This document shows, one piece after another, positions 54,660-63,090 of a DNA stretch of 64,000 nt. A program made the translations under genes and the position numbers. Location of the stretch: the NCBI GenBank assembly GCA_016927905.1, contig JAFGLW010000007.1, forward strand, positions 62,001-126,000, given 5' to 3'. Every line of letters begins with the position of its first letter. Positions within the stretch are counted from its first letter, which is position 1. The notes under the pieces were generated by a model, which searched no databases, was not told the origin of the DNA, and saw nothing but the letters and a program-made list of their open reading frames with translations. This DNA comes from a candidate division CSSED10-310 bacterium. Lineage in GTDB: Bacteria; CSSED10-310; JAFGJC01.

Positions 54660-55628
54660 CTAGAACGAAAACCGTTCGATATGGATTCGATTCCGCTGCT
54701 TCTCCATCCACTCCGATTCCAGCTCCCTGGATTTCAGCACGCTCAGGAACCCGTCGATTTCACTTCGCACTTCATCCAGAGATTTGACTCTTTCGATCTC
54801 TTTATCCAGCACCTTGACGAGGTTCCAACCGTGATCCGTCCGGAACGGTTCCGAAATCTCTCCGATATCCAGTGCAAATGCCGCAGTTTCAAATTCGGGA
54901 AGCCCTTTTCCTTTTTCAATGAACCCGATATCTCCGCTCTGATCGGCGGCGGGTCCGTCGGAATGTGTTTTAACCATTTCGGCGAAGTCGGCGCCTCCGG
55001 CGATTTCCCGGTGGATTTCCCGGGCCCGTTCGCCGGTTTGCTTCCATGCGGCTTCATCCTTGGAGGTCACTTCGAGAAGCAGCAGTGCGACCCGGATGCG
55101 GGCGGCTCGGGAATAAAGCTGGATGTTTTCCCGGTAGTACTGCTCGATTTCGGACGGTTTGACATCCACTTTGGAATAGACTTCCCGCTGGAGAATTTTC
55201 CGGACCATCGACTGTCTGCGGATGGATTCCTTGAATTCTTCCAGGGTCATGCCTTCCCTGGCCAGTTCGTTTCTGAATTCCTCGTCACTGGTTATTCCGG
55301 TGTTTTCGAGCAGTTTCCGGATATGCGCCTCAACCTCATCTTCACTCACCGTGATTCCAAATTCCCGGGCGGCCGCTGCACAGACATATTCATCGATCAT
55401 GCGCATGACGATCTGATTTTTCAGTTCGGTGATCTTGGCATCCCACTCGTCTTTCGGGAAATTCTGCCGTATCTCAGCGATGGAAACCATTGCGACTTCA
55501 TCCAGATCCGACTGGGTGATCACCCAGTGATCCACCTTGGCGATGATGCGGTCCAGAACATCGGCTGCCAGGATCGGCATGCCCACCAGCAAAATCATGA
55601 AAATGCAGCTATTCCTCCATCGAATCAT
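54660..55628 (-). CDS. SurA-like periplasmic peptidyl-prolyl isomerase/chaperone
   Basis: The 322-residue exported protein has a signal peptide (FMILLVGMPILA). A SurA N-terminal domain follows (VLDRIIAKVDHWVITQSDLDE, MRMIDEYVCAAAAREFGITV), then a parvulin-type domain at about 175-280 (ARIRVALLLLEV, GGADFAEMVKTHSDGPAADQ, GDIGFIEKGKGLPEFETAAF, HGWNLVKVLDKE) and a C-terminal helix. It should assist folding of outer-membrane proteins such as the TonB receptors in this genome. The start overlaps the upstream PPIC lipoprotein gene by 20 bases. Confidence 0.92.
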   Translation of the reverse strand: MIRWRNSCIFMILLVGMPILAADVLDRIIAKVDHWVITQSDLDEVAMVSIAEIRQNFPKDEWDAKITELKNQIVMRMIDEYVCAAAAREFGITVSEDEVEAHIRKLLENTGITSDEEFRNELAREGMTLEEFKESIRRQSMVRKILQREVYSKVDVKPSEIEQYYRENIQLYSRAARIRVALLLLEVTSKDEAAWKQTGERAREIHREIAGGADFAEMVKTHSDGPAADQSGDIGFIEKGKGLPEFETAAFALDIGEISEPFRTDHGWNLVKVLDKEIERVKSLDEVRSEIDGFLSVLKSRELESEWMEKQRNRIHIERFSF

Positions 55629-56595
55629 ATCGTATCTCCTGCAGCGGGATCGGTGTTCCCATTTGCACGTCCATCAGCGAGAGTTGATTGTCGAGCCACC
55701 TCCTGAACCGCTCATTCCTCTTTTTGGACTCGAGTTCCGTCAAAAGAGTATCCCGAACCTTGTCCAAGGGCAAGATCCGTTCCGGGTAACGCTGGTCGAT
55801 CTTGAGAATGTGATATCCTTCGTGGGAAGCCAATATCCTGCTGATGGTCCGCAGCGGGAGTCGTTTCAGATCTTCGGCGAATTCACTCGGAAATTCGGTG
55901 ATGTATTCCCTGAATTTTTCTCCCCTTGCACCTTTCCCGGTCAGATTGGAAAACCGTTCCGCGAGTTTGATGAAATCCCATCCTGCTTTCAGTTTCCGGG
56001 AGAGATCTTCCGCCATGGCCAGATCAAATACCCGGATCATCCGCAGTTCCACTTCCATGGGAACGGTATAGCGTTCGATATTTGCCGTATACGCCGATTG
56101 TATTTCCTCATCCGAGACATGAATGGTTCCGGACAGATGCTCTGAAATCAGGGCCGCGTATCGAATCAGCTGCAGCCTGGTCTCAACCCGGTCAATCCAG
56201 TCCCGGTGGGCATCCGCCAATCGTTCAAATCCTTCCGGAAACGCCACCGGTTCCTCCAAAACCGCTTCCGCAATCGGCCGGAGTGACGTATTTTCGTCAT
56301 CCAGGTGCGCTCCTTCCCGAACCAGAATCCGGTTTGAAGCGATTTCATTCAGGCAGTTTTTCTGCAGCGGTATCAGCTCTTCGATCGTGGCCGGCGCTTC
56401 CATGTTGCGCTCGATCAGATACAGCTTCATGGACTTGATCATGAGATCCAGCGGCACCGGATCTCCGCTGATCCACCCGGGGACAATAACGGATTGAGCG
56501 GTTTCTTCGGTCTCGACCGGCTTGTCAAGGCATCCGGCCAGACCGACGCATATAACCAGACCGAGCGCTAGCGGGGTTTTAACCGGCCAGACCAT
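55609..56595 (-). CDS. PPIC-type peptidyl-prolyl isomerase lipoprotein
   Basis: The 328-residue protein has a lipoprotein signal ending in VGLAGCLDK. A SurA-like helical N-terminal part and a parvulin-type domain follow (VELRMIRVFDLAMAEDLSRK, GWDFIKLAERFSNLTGKGAR, GYHILKIDQRYPERI). It is likely a membrane-anchored folding factor of the PrsA type. Its start overlaps mfd by 17 bases and its end overlaps the SurA-like gene. Confidence 0.88.
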   Translation of the reverse strand: MVWPVKTPLALGLVICVGLAGCLDKPVETEETAQSVIVPGWISGDPVPLDLMIKSMKLYLIERNMEAPATIEELIPLQKNCLNEIASNRILVREGAHLDDENTSLRPIAEAVLEEPVAFPEGFERLADAHRDWIDRVETRLQLIRYAALISEHLSGTIHVSDEEIQSAYTANIERYTVPMEVELRMIRVFDLAMAEDLSRKLKAGWDFIKLAERFSNLTGKGARGEKFREYITEFPSEFAEDLKRLPLRTISRILASHEGYHILKIDQRYPERILPLDKVRDTLLTELESKKRNERFRRWLDNQLSLMDVQMGTPIPLQEIRYDSMEE

Positions 56596-59500
56596 TGAGC
56601 ACCTCCCTGATAAATCTCAAATCTTCCAGGTCATGCTTTCCGCGCAGCATGATTTTGAGTACGGATGGGGGATCGAACCGTATGTGCCCGGGAGAACGAA
56701 GCAGCAGCGAGGTGATCGATTCCGGTCTGACGGTTGTCCGATCGAGAAATGTTATCCGGGCTGTGGTCTTTTCGGATTCGATTGCGGCGATCATCAGGTT
56801 CCGGCATATGATTTTCAGCAGAGTCATTTCCCGGATGACGTATACGGGTTGCGGAATCTCGCCATACCGGTCGCCGATATCTTTTACAATTTCGTCCACC
56901 TGCCGGCCGGTAACGGCGGTGGAGAAACGCCTGTAAATCTCCAGCTGGTCCATGGACGCCGGGATATAGGTGTCGGGAAGGGTCGTATCCACCGGCAGTT
57001 TTATTTCCGGCTCCCTGATTTCCTCCGTCAGGTCACCCCGCAGTTCCCGGACCGCTTCCCGAATCAGGCGGCAGTACATTTCATATCCGACGGCGGTGAT
57101 GTTCCCGTGCTGGTTGGAACCCAGAATATCACCGGCACCCCGGATTTCGAGATCCCTGGAAGCGAGTTTGATCCCGGATCCCAGTTCGGATGCTTCCCGG
57201 ATTGCCGCCAGTCTTTCCCTGGCTTCCGAAGTGACGCCGGCCGATGGCGGCACCATCAGATAGGCGTAAGCCTGGGTCCGTTCCCGCCCGACCCGGCCTC
57301 GAAGCTGGTAAAGCTGTGCCATGCCCAGGCGATCCGCCCGGTTCACGATGATTGTGTTCACCGACGGGATATCCAGGCCGGATTCGATGATGGTGGTGGA
57401 TACCAGCACTTCGAATTCCCTATCCAGAAACCGGAGCATGATGTGTTCCAGCTGTTTTTCGGGCATCTGACCGTGGGCGATTTCAAACCGGGCCTCCGGA
57501 ATCAGTTTCCTGAGCAGTTCAGTCAATGAGGAGATGGATTGAATCCGGTTGTGAACGAAATAGATCTGTCCGTCCCGTTTGATTTCAGCGAGGATCGCAT
57601 TTCGGATCAATTCGCGGTCAAACCGCACCACCCGGGTGAGGATCGGTTTTCGGGCTTCCGGCGGCGTATTGATCAGGGTGATATCCCGAATACCCAGCAG
57701 GGTCATGTTCAGGGTGCGGGGGATGGGTGTTGCCGACAGGGCGAGCACGTCCACCTTTGTTCTGAGTTGTTTCAATCGTTCCTTGTGACGCACTCCGAAC
57801 CGGTGTTCCTCGTCGATGATCACCAGACCGAGATCTTTGAAAGTAACATCTTCCGACAGGATTGAATGGGTTCCGATCACGATGTCGACGGTGCCGTCGC
57901 TCAGACCTTTCTTGACGATCCCGGCATCCCGGATTCTGAGAAACCGGGACAGCATGGCGATTTGGAGGGGAAAGGATTCGAACCGGCGGATGAATGAGCG
58001 GAAATGCTGTTGAGCGAGAATGGTGGTGGGAACCAGCACTGCGACCTGCTTGCCCCGACTGGCCGCCTTGAACGCCGCCCGCATGGCCACTTCTGTTTTA
58101 CCGTAGCCCACGTCTCCGCACACCAGACGGTCCATGGGCCGGGGTTGCTCCATGTCCTGTTTTACCGCACCGATGGCCCGGGTCTGGTCCGGAGTTTCCT
58201 CGTATTCAAATCCCAGATCGAATTCCCGGTCCCAGGTATTATCCGGGGAGAATGAATGACCGGGTATGATCTCCCGGTGGGAAAACAGTTTTAACAGTTC
58301 CGCGGCCAGTTTCAGAACCGATTCCCGGACTTTTTTCTTCCGGCGGCTGAACGTGACACCCCCCATCCGGTCCACAGACGGCCGGGTTCCCCGGGGTGCG
58401 ACATATCTTTGAATCAGATCCAGACGATCAACGGGCAGATACAACTTCTGATTTTCGGCGTACAGAATCGAAAGGAAATCACGGGCTCTGCCATCGACGG
58501 TAAGGCGTTTCAAACCCAGATATTGCCCGATTCCATGATCCGTGTGAACCACAAAATCATCCGGCTTCAAATCATGGAATGCCAGACCGGGTTCCGGTTC
58601 CGCTGGACGCCAGGACTGCGTTTTTTTCCGCCCGATGATGTCGGATTCGGAGAGCAGCACCCAACGCTGGTCAGGAAGAATGAAACCGCCGGACAACATC
58701 CCCGGTACGAACCGGGCTTTTTCTTCGATCCTGAGACCGGGTTGCCGTTTGGTTTCAAAATCAAACTCGAATTCCGAAATCCGGTCTTCCAGGACCTTTC
58801 TCACCGATTCCCGGTGATAAACCAGCCGGACTCGGTATCCATCGTCCAGCCAACCGATCAGGCGGTCCACGAACAGTTTGAACTCACCTTTGAATTCCGG
58901 CACCGAACTCACATTCAGATAAAATCTACGTTCACCGGGTTCCGGCGGGATCTCGATCAGATCCATGAATACGGCCCGGGATCCCGGAAGCTTTCGCCGG
59001 TCGGGCACCGTCCCGAACCGTTCCCCGGAACGAGACAGAATTTCCAGGATTCCCTTGGTGTCCACCCAGAAAAGGATCGTTTCCGGATGGAACCACTTTT
59101 CCATCTGCCACAGAAAGGGAGTGTCCGGGGCGGACCGGTCCGGATCCGAGACGGGAACGATATTGACCGTCTTCAACCGTGAAATCGATCGCTGGGTAAG
59201 GGGATCGAACTCCCGGATGGAAACGATTTCATCGCCGAAAAATTCCATGCGGACCGGCATTCTGTATATGGGAACGTAAATATCCAGTATGCCGCCCCGA
59301 AAAGAAAACTCACCCGGTTCCTGGACACGGGGCTGCGGTTCATAACCCCAGCCGGGGAGTTGTCGGACGAATCTGTCCACACCGAATGAATCCCCGGAGT
59401 GCAGGAGGATTCTGGAATCCGTAAAGGTTGATTTTTCCGGGCAGCGGACGGTCAGAAATCCAGCCGGCAGGATGGATACGGGGCACGGATGGGAACTCAA

Positions 59501-59878
59501 TCCATAAAACGAGGATGCTGCATGCGACTTGAAATTTAAAACGGCATCCGGATCCCCATCAGTGTTCGGTGAAGGGAACAGAATCACGGATCCGGCGGCA
59601 TTTTCCCGGATGGACGGCTCCGCGGAGCGGGTCTCGTCCGCCAGCATGGCCCGGCCGGGCTCGGCCAGAAAAAAACGCAGATCCTTCCACCAGGTCGCCG
59701 CCGTGGACGCGTCGGAAGTGACAATCGCAACGGGTTTATTCAGATGCCGATGAACCGATGCCACAAACGATGCGGTGGCTGGTCCGGCGGTGCAGATGAC
59801 CGAGACCGGTCCGGCGGAGTCAGTGACGGCCCGGACCAGGTCGATCAGGATGGGCTCGTTTTCCCACAGCTGCATCAT
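56579..59878 (-). CDS. mfd: Transcription-repair coupling factor Mfd
   Basis: The 1099-residue DNA translocase removes stalled RNA polymerase and recruits UvrA. The UvrB-like N-terminal modules include GYEPQPRVQEPGEFSFRGGI and LDIYVPIY. The RNA polymerase-interacting domain reads FVVHTDHGIGQYLGLKRLTV near 440. The helicase motor has Walker A in DRLVCGDVGYGKTEVAMRA near 588, DEEH in VIIDEEHRFGVRHKER near 690, LSATPIPRTLN and QLRGRVGRERTQAYAYL. A TRCF C-terminal domain completes the protein. Length is normal. It is coupled to the upstream membrane protein by an ATGA overlap. Confidence 0.97.
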   Translation of the reverse strand: MMQLWENEPILIDLVRAVTDSAGPVSVICTAGPATASFVASVHRHLNKPVAIVTSDASTAATWWKDLRFFLAEPGRAMLADETRSAEPSIRENAAGSVILFPSPNTDGDPDAVLNFKSHAASSFYGLSSHPCPVSILPAGFLTVRCPEKSTFTDSRILLHSGDSFGVDRFVRQLPGWGYEPQPRVQEPGEFSFRGGILDIYVPIYRMPVRMEFFGDEIVSIREFDPLTQRSISRLKTVNIVPVSDPDRSAPDTPFLWQMEKWFHPETILFWVDTKGILEILSRSGERFGTVPDRRKLPGSRAVFMDLIEIPPEPGERRFYLNVSSVPEFKGEFKLFVDRLIGWLDDGYRVRLVYHRESVRKVLEDRISEFEFDFETKRQPGLRIEEKARFVPGMLSGGFILPDQRWVLLSESDIIGRKKTQSWRPAEPEPGLAFHDLKPDDFVVHTDHGIGQYLGLKRLTVDGRARDFLSILYAENQKLYLPVDRLDLIQRYVAPRGTRPSVDRMGGVTFSRRKKKVRESVLKLAAELLKLFSHREIIPGHSFSPDNTWDREFDLGFEYEETPDQTRAIGAVKQDMEQPRPMDRLVCGDVGYGKTEVAMRAAFKAASRGKQVAVLVPTTILAQQHFRSFIRRFESFPLQIAMLSRFLRIRDAGIVKKGLSDGTVDIVIGTHSILSEDVTFKDLGLVIIDEEHRFGVRHKERLKQLRTKVDVLALSATPIPRTLNMTLLGIRDITLINTPPEARKPILTRVVRFDRELIRNAILAEIKRDGQIYFVHNRIQSISSLTELLRKLIPEARFEIAHGQMPEKQLEHIMLRFLDREFEVLVSTTIIESGLDIPSVNTIIVNRADRLGMAQLYQLRGRVGRERTQAYAYLMVPPSAGVTSEARERLAAIREASELGSGIKLASRDLEIRGAGDILGSNQHGNITAVGYEMYCRLIREAVRELRGDLTEEIREPEIKLPVDTTLPDTYIPASMDQLEIYRRFSTAVTGRQVDEIVKDIGDRYGEIPQPVYVIREMTLLKIICRNLMIAAIESEKTTARITFLDRTTVRPESITSLLLRSPGHIRFDPPSVLKIMLRGKHDLEDLRFIREVLNGLAG

Positions 59879-61602
59879 GGAGAAGCGCTCCGGTCGGTTT
59901 GGGGTATTCTCAACACCCGTATCCCGCTTCTGGGAAGCACGCCGATTTTGGATCCCCGAAAAACTTTCCTGAGCGTGTTCTCGTATTTCCGGTCCGAAGG
60001 ACTGAATACCAGGACGGCCGCACGACCTTCCAGCGTCCCGGGACTCAGTTCGGTTTCCGATTCGTACCCGATCATGTACCGCAGCGGATCGAACAGCATG
60101 ACGTGATACTCATCGAAGTAAGCGCCCTTTGTAAATTCATAGATGGACAGGTGCGGAGCGCACTGGTCCAGGTTCCGGGAAAAAAAGTGGGGGACATCCG
60201 GTTCGTCCCGTAAATCCTCAAACAGAAGCGTTGCCTGGGTTCCGATCAGGGGTGAACCGGCGATCATCTCCGGTACCCGGTTCCAGGCGACCGCTCCCAG
60301 TATCGCCAGAGTCAGCACAGTCCGGACTGCTGTCCCGGCGGGTAGAACAGCGTTCAAAATGACGCCCGCAGCCACACCGCCGATCAGGGTCGCCATGGCT
60401 GTCGACGGAGCAAAATACAGCCCCCGCCAGTTTCCGGGAGTGATCAGTATCAACGGGGCGGATGCCAGGAAAAATCCCAGAAGCAGGATCTGAGATTCAA
60501 TCCTTCCCGCCGTCCGGCTCAGAAACCACAATCCGCAGAGGAACAAGGCCGCCGTCAGGAAGAACAACAGAGGAACCCTTTCGTCAAACATGGCATGCAA
60601 TCTGGCACTGTAATTGAAGTTCACCACGAGTGACCAGATGTTTCGAATCAACCCGGTCAAGGAAAACGGATAATTCTCATGCAATCCGAATATCTGCCGG
60701 TTCTTGAAGAAAAAATAATCGGATGTCCGGATGAAGGCCGAGAAAAGGGGGAGGCACAGCAGCGCAACACTGGTCAGATACAGGATGATCATGGCAGCCG
60801 GATTCCAGGGGATTTTCGGGGTTTTCCGCAACCATAACAGGCCGATCGCAGCCAGGACAGCCACTCCGACGATACGTCCGGAACTGTGAATATACATGGC
60901 CAGAGAACTCAGGATGCTGAGCCGTACCGCCGCCGGGATCCATCGGGATGTTTTTCCTGTCCGGTATACCATTGCCAGGCTCAATATATAACACACCGCA
61001 ACCAGGTTGAATTTCAAGAGACCCGGCAGGGGGTCGCACCGGTAAAAATACCGGGACAGCACTGTAAATCCGGACGCGAATATCGCCGGGATTCGGCCGT
61101 AGAGTATTCCGGTGAGAATATAGACGGCCGGGATCAACAGGGAAGCGTACCCGACGGAAATGATCTTAAGATTGGTCCAGGTCAATCCAAACAATTTTAA
61201 CCATGGAACGAGCAGATAAGCAGTCAATGTTTCGTCGTATTCGAAAAGGGGCATGAATGGAAACAGATGATTGCCTTTCATTATCTGCACGGCTGCATAA
61301 CCATACCGGGCACTCAGATCACCGATGTTGTGGAAGGAATCGATTCGATAGATCCGGAGCGTCAATGCGGATGCCCAGATCAGAGCGATCAGGAAAACAT
61401 CCGCCCGTGTCAGAGGTTCTCTGGAGATACAGGTTCGATGAGGGGTACACCGCCAATCGGGCGCCAGGAAGATTGCCCCAAGAACCATACAGGCGCTGAC
61501 GCCGTAATCGTGTTCGAGAAGCCATTGAATCAGGACAAAGGCGGAGGCGAACCCGATTGTTTTATATAAATCCGAAGGGCGAATCCTGACTGGGAAATCC
61601 AT
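59875..61602 (-). CDS. Polytopic GT39/ArnT-like membrane protein
   Basis: The 575-residue protein has about twelve hydrophobic segments. The first large loop has IYRIDSFHNIGDLSARYGYA and FEYDETLTAYLLVPWLK, where the acidic residues could serve as the GT-C catalytic or metal site. A soluble C-terminal domain follows. It probably transfers a sugar from a polyprenyl phosphate at the outer face of the inner membrane. The acceptor is unknown. The end overlaps mfd by four bases. Confidence 0.78.
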   Translation of the reverse strand: MDFPVRIRPSDLYKTIGFASAFVLIQWLLEHDYGVSACMVLGAIFLAPDWRCTPHRTCISREPLTRADVFLIALIWASALTLRIYRIDSFHNIGDLSARYGYAAVQIMKGNHLFPFMPLFEYDETLTAYLLVPWLKLFGLTWTNLKIISVGYASLLIPAVYILTGILYGRIPAIFASGFTVLSRYFYRCDPLPGLLKFNLVAVCYILSLAMVYRTGKTSRWIPAAVRLSILSSLAMYIHSSGRIVGVAVLAAIGLLWLRKTPKIPWNPAAMIILYLTSVALLCLPLFSAFIRTSDYFFFKNRQIFGLHENYPFSLTGLIRNIWSLVVNFNYSARLHAMFDERVPLLFFLTAALFLCGLWFLSRTAGRIESQILLLGFFLASAPLILITPGNWRGLYFAPSTAMATLIGGVAAGVILNAVLPAGTAVRTVLTLAILGAVAWNRVPEMIAGSPLIGTQATLLFEDLRDEPDVPHFFSRNLDQCAPHLSIYEFTKGAYFDEYHVMLFDPLRYMIGYESETELSPGTLEGRAAVLVFSPSDRKYENTLRKVFRGSKIGVLPRSGIRVLRIPQTDRSASP

Positions 61603-61646
61603 ACGGAGTCAGATTGTTACCGGGAATGCGGACATTTGCAACGGTA

Positions 61647-63011
61647 TCAGGAAACCCGGGTCGACCGCCAGTGGTTTGCCAGGTCGTAGTACTGCTTGAA
61701 GGTCCATCCGGGATGACGATATACCGATAAAATTTTGTTGGTCAGAAGCGGTTCCGGATGTGACGGATCGAATTCCAGGTCGCTCAGGCGTTTCGATCCA
61801 ATAGCTGTGCCCGGTACCGGGCTGTATTGGGCCAGAAATGGTTTGATGCCGCACCGGAGCATCTGTCCGCCGGCACGTTCGAGCCATGAAAGGCGCTGGC
61901 CCGGCAGACCTGCCGGAATATACGCGGAAAGCGTGTCGGGAGCGTATCCGGCGCGAATCAGATGACCGGCCGCACTGGACAGCTGGTTTACCGTGGCATC
62001 ATTTAAACCCTCCGGTCCCAGTTTCCGGTCGATATGGGGGAAACTCAGCCTGGGTTGAACAAAACCCGCCCGGCGGAGAAGTCCGGCGATCCGGGGCGTT
62101 ATGGCATGAGCACTCACGGCATTGGGAAGATGCCATGAAACCGTTTCGTATTGGCCGGCCAGAAATCTCAGGATATCAGCCAGCCGATCCGGATCCATAG
62201 CGCCCAGATCGTCGTCATAGAGCGCGATATTCCGGATCCCGGGTTGTTTGAGAATTGTATCGATTTCCCGGATCAGTCCGGATATCGGGGTATCCCGAGG
62301 CGGTCCCGAAAGAATACCGGCAGCGCAGTATGTGCAGTTTCGGCTGCACCCGGTTCGCATTGAAATCAGGCCGTACCGCAACCCGGGAACATGGTTCCAG
62401 CATGGTGGCGGGTGGAGATCGATCATTTTCCGGGGGAATTTCACGCCAGTCAGGTCACACAGCCGGCGGTAGAACGGTTCATCGACCGGCCCGGGGATCC
62501 CCATATCCGGTTTTAAAACGGATTGCATGTGTTCCGGGCATAACGTCGCATATATTCCTCCCACGATGACCGGGGCACCCGGAGCTGCCCGGCGAACCGT
62601 TTCGATCACCCGGGCGACTCCGGAATACCAGTACGTCATGGCTGTGGTGATCAGCACGGCACCGGGTTTCGGCAGCATTTCCACCGCCGTTTCAAAGCGC
62701 TCCGTCGTCGATCCGTACCGCTTGTAAAAGCGAGGTACAAATTTGAAAACTTCCGGTTTGGCGATTGTGTTCGACCGGTACTCACAAGGTCCGCCGGGGC
62801 TGATTCTGAATCCAGATGACTCATCCGGTCCGCTCGTATCGAGACAATCCAGATAGTTCACTTGAAAACCGATCGCAGACAGAACGGCGGCAATTCTCAG
62901 AAATCCGACCGGCTGGGCAAAATGGTCGAACGCCGAAAAATCTTCGATCCACGGTCGGATCATCCAAATGACAGGATTGACCATTTCTCCGGGCAGTCCC
63001 TTCCCAAGCAT
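61647..63011 (-). CDS. B12-binding-type radical SAM protein
   Basis: The 454-residue protein has an N-terminal Rossmann-like domain (FAQPVGFLRIAAVLSAIGFQ, VIVGGIYATLCPEHMQ) and a radical SAM core with CSRNCTYC near 224 and IALYDDDLGAMDPDRLADIL. A C-terminal SYNOPTIC-like region follows with SPVPGTAIG. No cobalamin-ligating DxHxxG is visible. It belongs to the broad group acting on lipids or polyketides. Its best start may be the internal ATG at 62984, preceded by CGGAGA. It lies just upstream of the GT39-like gene in the same direction. Confidence 0.8.
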   Translation of the reverse strand: MLGKGLPGEMVNPVIWMIRPWIEDFSAFDHFAQPVGFLRIAAVLSAIGFQVNYLDCLDTSGPDESSGFRISPGGPCEYRSNTIAKPEVFKFVPRFYKRYGSTTERFETAVEMLPKPGAVLITTAMTYWYSGVARVIETVRRAAPGAPVIVGGIYATLCPEHMQSVLKPDMGIPGPVDEPFYRRLCDLTGVKFPRKMIDLHPPPCWNHVPGLRYGLISMRTGCSRNCTYCAAGILSGPPRDTPISGLIREIDTILKQPGIRNIALYDDDLGAMDPDRLADILRFLAGQYETVSWHLPNAVSAHAITPRIAGLLRRAGFVQPRLSFPHIDRKLGPEGLNDATVNQLSSAAGHLIRAGYAPDTLSAYIPAGLPGQRLSWLERAGGQMLRCGIKPFLAQYSPVPGTAIGSKRLSDLEFDPSHPEPLLTNKILSVYRHPGWTFKQYYDLANHWRSTRVS

Positions 63012-63090
63012 TGAGAATATAGGGGTAAATAAGATAAATTAAAAGCCGTGGAATGCAGGGATCCAAAGGTGGGACTTGGGAGGAAACACG

